DNA from: Gottfriedia acidiceleris
GTDB taxonomy: Bacteria > Bacillota > Bacilli > Bacillales > Bacillaceae_G
Length of the DNA stretch: 64,000 bases
Assembly (NCBI RefSeq): GCF_004138285.1
Contig: NZ_SCFN01000007.1
Span: forward strand, 62,001 to 126,000
Reading direction: 5' to 3'
The notes under the pieces were generated by a model, which saw nothing but the letters and a program-made list of their open reading frames with translations, did not search any database and was not told the origin of the DNA. Position numbers and translations under genes: made by a program. Positions 57,297-64,000 of the stretch are shown piece after piece (within the stretch, counting starts at the first letter, position 1; each line of letters starts with the position of its first letter).

Positions 57297-57377
57297 GTGA
57301 AGTCTTTTAGGATCTTCAATTTTCTTAACGAAATTATTAAACATATTATTAATTATTAGTACAGAGGCATAATAAAA

Positions 57378-57417
57378 AGAGCAACCTAAAAGTATCGAAA
57401 TACTTTTTGGTTGCTCT
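57378..57417. terminator. Bidirectional terminator yhfH / hemY
   Basis: AGAGCAACC...GGTTGCTCT with inner AAAGTA/TACTTT; T-runs on both strands, between convergent genes. Confidence 0.88.
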
Positions 57418-57444
57418 ATTTTTACTAGATAGTATAATAAATCC

Positions 57445-58866
57445 TTAATAATTTCGAACTGCTTGTTTTTCATGCGCGAACAAGTATGCAATTGTATCTG
57501 AAACTGCTTTTTCACCTTGATCTATGCAGTCTGGTAATCCGGACCCATAAAATGAGCAACCGATTACCGATACACCAGGCATTTCTTTTTGTAAATATTG
57601 TTCCATATCTTTCGTACGCTCTTTATGATTAATCGTATATTGAGGCATAGCATCTTTCCATCTTGAAACAATATAAAACTCTGGTTTTTCAGTTATATCC
57701 ATCGTTTTTCTTAAATCTTCTAAAACAATTTCAACAAGTTCTTCATCCGTTTTATCGATTATTTCCTTATTGTAAGGTCGTCCAACGTAACAACGTAATA
57801 GAACTTTACCTTTTGGACATGCATGTGACCATTTTTTATGAGTCCATGTACACGCTGTTATATTATAATCATTGTTTCGAGAAACAACAAAGCCTGTACC
57901 ATTTATATCCTTCTTAATTGCATGCTCTGGAAATGCAAGTGCAACATTCGCAACTGATGTAGAAGGAACTTTTTTGAATGGCTCAAATACAGGTTTATTG
58001 TTAAATAGTTGTGGAATAAAACGATGAGGTACAGTAACGATAATTGAATCTGATTCAATCTTTTCATTATTGCTAAGTACAATCTCATATTTTTTTCCAA
58101 TTTTATTTATATTAACTACTTGTACACCTTTTAAAACTTCCTCTTGATCTAACTCTTCTTCAATTCGTTCAACGATTGTTTGAAGACCTGTACTTACAGT
58201 CTGGAAAATTCCTTTTCTCGGACCTTTTGATTTCTTCACAGGCATCTCTTTTTTCATACCTAAAACAATACTTTGATGTTTTTGTTCAATTTGGAAGAAT
58301 TGAGGAAATGTCGCCATTAAACTCATTTGGTCAATGTCGCCTGAATAAATACCCGATAAAAGGGGCTCAATTAGATTCTCAACTACTTCATTACCAAGTC
58401 TTCTTCTAAAAAATTTACCTAATGACATATCCCCTTGGACATGTGTTTTTGGTAAAACAAAATCTAAACCTGCACGGATTTTTCCTGCTGGTGAAAATAG
58501 ACCTGAAAAAATAAAGGGTTTAATTTGTGTAGGAATTCCCATATTTGAACCTTCTGGCATACCATGTAATTTATTATGGACTAATACATAGGATTTTCCA
58601 GCTGAGTTAAAAACGATTTGATCTTGGATACCTAAGTTTTCAGCTAATCGATATGCACTCTTTTTCCTTGCCAAAAATGAGTCAGGACCACGCTCAATAA
58701 CAAATCCATCTTTTCTAATTGTTTGGATTTTTCCTCCAAGCCTTGATGAACCTTCAATTAATTGAATATCAATTGGAAGATTATTTTTTAATTTTTCTTG
58801 TTTTAAATAGTAGGCAGATGTCAATCCAGTAATACCGCCACCAATAATGACAACCTTCTTATTCAC
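57445..58866 (-). CDS. hemY: Coproporphyrinogen III / protoporphyrinogen oxidase HemY
   Basis: A FAD enzyme of haem synthesis, in Gram-positive bacteria oxidising coproporphyrinogen III. The 473-residue protein has the N-terminal FAD motif VVIIGGGITGLTSAYYL, GGKIQTIRKDGFVIERGPDSF and a C-terminal GSGLPDCIDQGEKA. The start is a GTG after TAGGAGGTAAAGAA. It ends the hemE-hemH-hemY unit. Confidence 0.94.
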   Translation of the reverse strand: MNKKVVIIGGGITGLTSAYYLKQEKLKNNLPIDIQLIEGSSRLGGKIQTIRKDGFVIERGPDSFLARKKSAYRLAENLGIQDQIVFNSAGKSYVLVHNKLHGMPEGSNMGIPTQIKPFIFSGLFSPAGKIRAGLDFVLPKTHVQGDMSLGKFFRRRLGNEVVENLIEPLLSGIYSGDIDQMSLMATFPQFFQIEQKHQSIVLGMKKEMPVKKSKGPRKGIFQTVSTGLQTIVERIEEELDQEEVLKGVQVVNINKIGKKYEIVLSNNEKIESDSIIVTVPHRFIPQLFNNKPVFEPFKKVPSTSVANVALAFPEHAIKKDINGTGFVVSRNNDYNITACTWTHKKWSHACPKGKVLLRCYVGRPYNKEIIDKTDEELVEIVLEDLRKTMDITEKPEFYIVSRWKDAMPQYTINHKERTKDMEQYLQKEMPGVSVIGCSFYGSGLPDCIDQGEKAVSDTIAYLFAHEKQAVRNY

Positions 58867-58893
58867 TTCTTTACCTCCTATTTCAAAACCATA

Positions 58894-59826
58894 TTATTGT
58901 TCGTTTAATTTTCTTAATACAACTGTACTAAGCCCACTAATAAATAATGGATCCGTATTAGGCATCGGTGGACGAACATATGCTTTTTGAATTTCATCCG
59001 TTACTTGTTTACATTCTATATCATTATCATACAGTACTTCTAAATGCTCACTTACAAATCCTAATGGTAAATAGACGTATGTTTCAAAATCATAATTTTC
59101 ATCCAACTCACGTGTTAAATCTTGTACATCAGGTCCTAGCCAAGGCTCTGGTGTATTACCTGCACTTTGCCAACCTAGAAAATAATGACGAATATCTGAT
59201 TGCTGTACAACTAACTCGGCAGTTTGCTTAAGCTGCTCTGGGTATGGATCTCCAAAGTTAAGAATTTTTTCAGGTAGACTATGCGCTGAAAAAATGAATG
59301 CCGTTTTCACACGTTGCTCTTCATTCATTGGTTCAAGAATAGCTTCTACTTCACGAACCCAATATTGAATAAATCGTTCTTCTTTATACCAATCATCTAC
59401 ATGGATGATTTTTGGTCCGTCAATTTTTTCAGAATGATTTGTAGCACGTTCGTTATACGATTTAACACTAAACGTAGAATAATGTGGTGCAAGTACGATA
59501 CTAACCGCTTTCGTTATACCATCTTTTTTCATTTCGTCTACTGCATCTTCAATGAATGGTTCAATATGCTTCAGTCCAATGTACATTTTGAATTCTACTT
59601 TGTCTTGGATCTTATTTAAATCTTCTTCTAATGCTTTAGCTTGTTCAATTGTTATTTTTGCTAAAGGAGAGATTCCTCCAATTGCACGATATCGTTCTGT
59701 CAGTTCTTCTAGTGCCTCTTGCGAAGGCTTTCTACCTCTACGAATATCTGTATAATAACGCTCAATATCTGTTTCTTTATATGGCGTGCCGTAAGCCATA
59801 ACTAATAAACCGATTTTTTCTTTCAT
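58894..59826 (-). CDS. hemH: Ferrochelatase HemH (CpfC)
   Basis: Inserts iron into the porphyrin (coproporphyrin III in this phylum). The 310-residue product has [14 protein letters not shown], the metal His in [10 protein letters not shown] and [17 protein letters not shown]. The start follows TATGGTGATGAC, 23 bases after hemE. Confidence 0.95.
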   Translation of the reverse strand: MKEKIGLLVMAYGTPYKETDIERYYTDIRRGRKPSQEALEELTERYRAIGGISPLAKITIEQAKALEEDLNKIQDKVEFKMYIGLKHIEPFIEDAVDEMKKDGITKAVSIVLAPHYSTFSVKSYNERATNHSEKIDGPKIIHVDDWYKEERFIQYWVREVEAILEPMNEEQRVKTAFIFSAHSLPEKILNFGDPYPEQLKQTAELVVQQSDIRHYFLGWQSAGNTPEPWLGPDVQDLTRELDENYDFETYVYLPLGFVSEHLEVLYDNDIECKQVTDEIQKAYVRPPMPNTDPLFISGLSTVVLRKLNEQ

Positions 59827-59849
59827 GTCATCACCATAGTCCTTTTATA

Positions 59850-60893
59850 TTAAGCTTTAACCCTTGATGAATACTCATGTACAAAACTTGTTAATCGTTT
59901 AAGAGTATCAGGATTTACTTCAGGGAATACCCCATGACCTAAGTTGAAAATATGACCTGGATTTGCCATACCCTCATCTAATATTTCCTTCGCACGTTTT
60001 TCAATTTGTTCCCATGGTGCTAATAAAAATGCAGGATCTAAATTACCTTGAAGTGTTTTCGTAATCCCTAAAGAGCGAGCTTCAGTAATAGAAGTTCTCC
60101 AATCTAAACCAATTACATCTACAGGCAGTTCATTCCATTCATGAATTAAATGACTTGCTCCAATTCCAAACATAGTAGTAGGAATATGATCTGCTTTAAG
60201 TGCTGTAAAAATCTTTTCCATGCATGGTTTAATATAAATGCGATAATCATTAGCATTCAAAGCACCAACCCATGAATCAAATAATTGAATTGCACTTGCC
60301 CCTGCTTTAACTTGTGCTTTTACGTATTTGATTGTCATTTCTGCTAAATGATCCATTAAAGCAAACCATGCTTCTGGCTCTGCGTACATAAATGATTTTG
60401 TTTTATTATAGTTTCTAGACGGTCTACCTTCGATCATATAGCTAGCAACTGTAAAAGGTGCACCTGCAAATCCAATTAATGGAACAGAAAGAACCTCTGT
60501 TGTTAATAATTTAATCGTCTCATAGATATAAGGTAGTTGCTCCTCTGGATGAATATCAGTTAACTTTTTTACATCTGCTAATGAACGAATAGGATTGCTT
60601 ATTACCGGTCCTACTCCTGATTGAATTTCTACGTCTACTCCAATTGCAGGAAGTGGAGACATAATATCTTTATATAAAATAGCTGCATCAACATTATATT
60701 GGTCCACTGGAAGCGCTGTTACGTAAGCGCATAATTCAGGTTGATGAGTAATTTCAAATAAAGAATATTTTTCTTTTATTTTTCGGTATTCTGGCTGAGA
60801 ACGCCCTGCTTGTCTCATATACCAAACTGGTGTATGCGTTACTTCTTCTCCTCTAATCGCTTTAAGAAATGTATCGTTAAAATCTTTTTTCAT
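59850..60893 (-). CDS. hemE: Uroporphyrinogen decarboxylase HemE
   Basis: Turns uroporphyrinogen III into coproporphyrinogen III. The 347-residue protein has the signature [19 protein letters not shown] with catalytic Arg/Asp region and later [16 protein letters not shown]. It leads the hemEHY operon. The start follows AAGGG-AGACTTTGAAGG. Confidence 0.95.
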   Translation of the reverse strand: MKKDFNDTFLKAIRGEEVTHTPVWYMRQAGRSQPEYRKIKEKYSLFEITHQPELCAYVTALPVDQYNVDAAILYKDIMSPLPAIGVDVEIQSGVGPVISNPIRSLADVKKLTDIHPEEQLPYIYETIKLLTTEVLSVPLIGFAGAPFTVASYMIEGRPSRNYNKTKSFMYAEPEAWFALMDHLAEMTIKYVKAQVKAGASAIQLFDSWVGALNANDYRIYIKPCMEKIFTALKADHIPTTMFGIGASHLIHEWNELPVDVIGLDWRTSITEARSLGITKTLQGNLDPAFLLAPWEQIEKRAKEILDEGMANPGHIFNLGHGVFPEVNPDTLKRLTSFVHEYSSRVKA

Positions 60894-61302
60894 CCTTCAA
60901 AGTCTCCCTTTCACTTTTCCAAACTCTACTATTAAATATACTGATTGAACCATTAATTGTATAGAAAACTCGAATTTTGACACATAATGTTCAAAGATTT
61001 TACAATTCTTCTCAATTAATAGGCCTATTTTACTACCAGACTTTTCCCATTAAAAATTATATCAAAATATGTCTAAAATATCGAATTAATAATCTTTATT
61101 TATTAATACTTTTCATAAAATAAATTAGTTTAATAATTCATTTTTTAATGTTCGATTAAGCGTTATCTCATAGTTCAATCTTCTTAATCTCTTTACTATT
61201 CTTTTGTTAGAGTTACAGTTTTTACAAACATAGTTTTAGTAGTAATAGCAAATAAAAAACTCCCCTTCAAATCATTTGATAAGAAGGAGAGCCTTAAAAT
61301 GT
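60894..61302. other. Intergenic region hemE / pbpF
   Basis: About 400 AT-rich bases upstream of hemE; it must hold the hemEHY promoter. It includes the pbpF terminator (61259-61295, CTCCCCTT / AAGGAGAG). No gene seen. Confidence 0.5.
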
Positions 61303-63438
61303 CTATTCCTTATTTCTTATGTTGGGTTTGACAAGTTTAGACCTCTCACCTTCTTCTTTTGTTTGAGGATTGTACGGTACTACATAATAAGAAGGTACAT
61401 TAAATACATTTACAAAGGAATCTTTGTACTCATCTAAACCAGTAACAGTATCTACTAATTTCTCTTTGCCATTCTTCACTCGATAGATTCGATATTGTTG
61501 TCTGTGGTCAGTTGGTGCATTCCAATTAATGACGACAGTGAATAATCCAAATGGAGAGAATGATACTTTTGATTGAACATCAGAAATAGGCTCTAAATTT
61601 ATCGGTGATTCTAAATCGTCTATATTTTTTGGCTTTTTAAATGTTGTAGATGGTTCTCTACCTGCTTCACTTAAAATCTTTTTAAATAATATGGTTGGAT
61701 ATGTACTACCATTTCTTAAAAAATGTTTTGAATCTGTTTTATCATATCCCATCCAAATTGCGCCAACCACGTCTGGTGTATAGCCTACAAACCAAGCATC
61801 TTTGTTTCCATTTGTTTGGCCAGGTATATTTGTAGATCCCGTTTTACCAGCTAAATCGCCAGTAAAACTTCCTCTACTAGCTGTCCCTTCATTTACAACA
61901 CCTTTTAGCATTTTTGTCATATACCAAGAGGTTTGTGATGAAAACACTTTATATTCCTTAATTTTCGCTTCGGCAACTAATTCATTGTTCCGATCATAAA
62001 TTGCATTAATAACAAAAGGCTCTAATGCATCCCCATCATGATCAAAGGAACTATATGCTTTTACTAGCTCTAATGGTGTTAAACCAATTTTAAGTCCTCC
62101 AAGCGCCATACTTAAACCTGTATCGGGAATATTCAAATCCATTTTTTCTAGATACTCTTTTGCATTATCAATTCCAATATCATTTAATAACCAAACTGCT
62201 GGTATATTTGCTGACTGTATTAATGCGTTAAACATCGAAATCGTTTTCGTATAAACTCCATTATAATTCTTCGGTTTATAGTCTCCTAACGCACTCTGTT
62301 CATTTGGTAATAAAGAATATGGATTATAGTTTCCCGTTTCAAGAGCTGGGGAATAGACAAGTAAAGGCTTCATCGTTGAACCAGGCTGTCTTTTCACGTT
62401 AATACGATTTAAACCTTGAAAATAGTAATTTCTACCTCCAATTGCAGCCTCTACACCGCCTGTTTCTGAGTTTATTAATACGAAGGCTCCTTCAGCATTT
62501 TGATCAGTTCCCGGAAAATAGTTTCCATTTTTAAAATACTTATAGGCGGTTAATTGTGTTTTTTTATGGATTGGTACGACAACCTTGTATCCACCATTTA
62601 AAAGTTGGTCATAAGAAATTCCATATTTCTCTTTTGCTTCTTTTATAACCATATCAATATATGTAGCATATCCGTTTTCAAACTTTTGTTCCGTAATATA
62701 TAATACTGTTGGTTTGCTTTTGGCTTTCTGATACTCAGATTCAGTTATATAATGCGTATCTAGCATTTTATAAAGAACAAGATTCCTACGTTCTAAAGAT
62801 CGCCCTGGTTGTGTGACTGGATCATAATGTGATGGAGCCTTTAATAAGGCTGCTAAAGAAGCACTTTCCTCAATGGTTAAATTTTTAACATCTTTCCCGA
62901 AATAATATTTTGCAGCTCCGCCAATGCCATATACCCCGTGACCGAAATAAACCTGATTTAAATACATTTCTAGTATTTGATCTTTTGTATACTTTCTTTC
63001 TAGATTAATTGCTATAATTACTTCCTTTGTTTTTCTCATAAATGTTTTGTCGTTCGTCAAAAAAACATTCTTTGCAAGTTGTTGAGTAAGTGTACTCGCA
63101 CCTTGTACTTTACTAAATGCTTTTATATCATTTACTATAGCCCGAAAGATTGACTGTGTATCAATTCCATGGTGCTTATAGAAACGTTCATCTTCAATTG
63201 AAACTACTGCTTGTTTAGTATAATCAGGTATATCACTAATTGAAACGATTTGATGATTTTCATTATATAGCTTTGATATAAAATTCCCCTCTAAATCTAC
63301 CATTTCCGATGATGAATGGACGACTAACTTATCTTCATCTATAACATAATTACCTAAGAAAACGATTAGTAAAAATCCAACAAAGCTAATTAACAGGACA
63401 CTTAACAGTCCTATTGCTAAAAATCCCCATTTTTTCAA
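61303..63438 (-). CDS. pbpF: Class A penicillin-binding protein PbpF
   Basis: Makes peptidoglycan strands and crosslinks them outside the membrane. The 711-residue protein has an N-terminal anchor (about 5-33), a GT51 glycosyltransferase with EDERFYKHHGID (near residue 82) and QLAKNVFL, and a transpeptidase with GSTMKPLL and AGKTGST. A short Fn3-like tail follows (FTVVINWNAPTDHRQQYRIY). The start is a TTG after GAAGGTGAAATAA. PbpF lies beside hemEHY in B. subtilis, where it acts in sporulation. Confidence 0.92.
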   Translation of the reverse strand: MKKWGFLAIGLLSVLLISFVGFLLIVFLGNYVIDEDKLVVHSSSEMVDLEGNFISKLYNENHQIVSISDIPDYTKQAVVSIEDERFYKHHGIDTQSIFRAIVNDIKAFSKVQGASTLTQQLAKNVFLTNDKTFMRKTKEVIIAINLERKYTKDQILEMYLNQVYFGHGVYGIGGAAKYYFGKDVKNLTIEESASLAALLKAPSHYDPVTQPGRSLERRNLVLYKMLDTHYITESEYQKAKSKPTVLYITEQKFENGYATYIDMVIKEAKEKYGISYDQLLNGGYKVVVPIHKKTQLTAYKYFKNGNYFPGTDQNAEGAFVLINSETGGVEAAIGGRNYYFQGLNRINVKRQPGSTMKPLLVYSPALETGNYNPYSLLPNEQSALGDYKPKNYNGVYTKTISMFNALIQSANIPAVWLLNDIGIDNAKEYLEKMDLNIPDTGLSMALGGLKIGLTPLELVKAYSSFDHDGDALEPFVINAIYDRNNELVAEAKIKEYKVFSSQTSWYMTKMLKGVVNEGTASRGSFTGDLAGKTGSTNIPGQTNGNKDAWFVGYTPDVVGAIWMGYDKTDSKHFLRNGSTYPTILFKKILSEAGREPSTTFKKPKNIDDLESPINLEPISDVQSKVSFSPFGLFTVVINWNAPTDHRQQYRIYRVKNGKEKLVDTVTGLDEYKDSFVNVFNVPSYYVVPYNPQTKEEGERSKLVKPNIRNKE

Positions 63439-63638
63439 TTATTTCACCTTCATTTCTCTTACCATATAACAAATAGTATATCCATTTATTCCCACGAATA
63501 AGTCATTATTTCCTTTTTTTCGATGTATATTTCCTTGGAAATACATTTTTCGTCATTTCTTAATTGAAGATAATTTTGAAGGATATCAATTACATTTCTT
63601 GAATAGGTTATATAGATAGTGAGTAGGAGGGAGAAATA

Positions 63639-64000
63639 ATGTCAGATTTATTTTCTATATTAGATTCATATTATCCGGAAATGGTATCTACACGTAGATA
63701 CTTACATGAAAATCCTGAACTTTCATTTAAAGAATACGAGACAGCAAAATTCATTCAAAACTTTTATCAACAATTAAATATTCCATTCAAATCAAATGTC
63801 GGTGGTAATGGTGTTGTTGCTACAATTAGTGGTCGAAACCCTGGAAAAACAATCGCTTTACGAGCTGATTTTGACGCACTACCTATTCAAGATGAGAAAA
63901 ATGTTCCTTATTCCTCAAAAGTGCCTGGCGTTATGCATGCATGTGGTCATGATGGTCACACTGCCACACTATTATATTTAGCAAAAGCACTTCATGATCA
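63639..64000 (+). CDS. M20 family metallopeptidase / amidohydrolase (partial)
   Basis: The first 120 residues of an M20 amidohydrolase (hippurate hydrolase/aminoacylase type): RRYLHENPELSFKEYETAKF, ALRADFDALPIQDE and the metal-binding VMHACGHDGHT. The gene runs off the window end. The start follows AGTAGGAGGGAGAAATA. The substrate cannot be told from this part. Confidence 0.88.
   Translation, partial: MSDLFSILDSYYPEMVSTRRYLHENPELSFKEYETAKFIQNFYQQLNIPFKSNVGGNGVVATISGRNPGKTIALRADFDALPIQDEKNVPYSSKVPGVMHACGHDGHTATLLYLAKALHD

Overview
This window comes from the chromosome of a low-GC, endospore-forming Bacillaceae. The genes are dense and mostly recognisable. There is a full gerPABCDEF operon, a Spo0E-type phosphatase gene, asnO/yisL-type sporulation neighbours, ComK, MecA, Spx, a FapR-controlled fabH-fabF pair and a T-box-controlled trpS. 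Gene order matches several Bacillus subtilis segments joined together: mecA-yjbE-spx-opp-trpS-yjbA-yjaZ-fabF-fabH-yjaV/yjaU-yjzD-yjzC; yitU-ipi-like-yitT; asnO-yisL-gerP; addAB-sipV-yhjE-comK; yhfN-yhfL-yhfJ-yhfI-yhfH-hemYHE-pbpF. The glyoxylate shunt operon (aceB-aceA) and an AT-rich composition point away from B. subtilis itself; I cannot name the species from the sequence alone.

Layout. 1-10 kb: ClpC adaptor MecA, TerC-type membrane protein, Spx, an oligopeptide ABC transporter (OppBCDF, no OppA in the operon), a small membrane protein and T-box/trpS. 10-17.5 kb: YjbA, YjaZ, fatty-acid initiation and elongation (FabH, FabF) behind a FapR box, a short-chain dehydrogenase-like protein and a hydrolase-fold protein, YjzD and YjzC. 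17.7-24.5 kb: HAD phosphatase, small proteins, a BsuPI-domain lipoprotein, a broken cytochrome P450, two YitT paralogues and CvfB. 24.6-32 kb: YajQ, then a starch/maltodextrin locus (LacI-family regulator, a membrane-anchored GH13 that has lost its catalytic residues, an intact GH13 enzyme) with cre-type sites, then the TnrA-box-controlled amtB-glnK pair. 32-39 kb: asparagine synthetase, DUF2777, YisL, an overlooked Spo0E-like gene and the complete gerP operon. 39-48 kb: AddAB recombination helicase-nuclease, signal peptidase I, TVP38-type membrane protein and ComK. 48-64 kb: glyoxylate shunt, Ste24-type protease, acyl-CoA ligase, lipoate ligase, YhfI, YhfH, haem genes hemE-hemH-hemY, PbpF and the start of an M20 peptidase.

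I see no phage, insertion sequence, CRISPR array, rRNA or tRNA and no obvious defence system. The least ordinary items are: two copies of a GC-rich foldback repeat, each placed just upstream of an intrinsic terminator hairpin, one of them between two identical copies of that hairpin; a degenerate repeat array downstream of opp with a relative 12 kb away; the catalytically degenerate, membrane-anchored amylase-like protein; a GerPE with a long Val/Pro tail; a yjaZ whose natural start is one base out of frame; a P450 with two lesions; and several small genes (Spo0E-like, GerPD, DUF3941, YhfH and others) that a length cut-off would miss.
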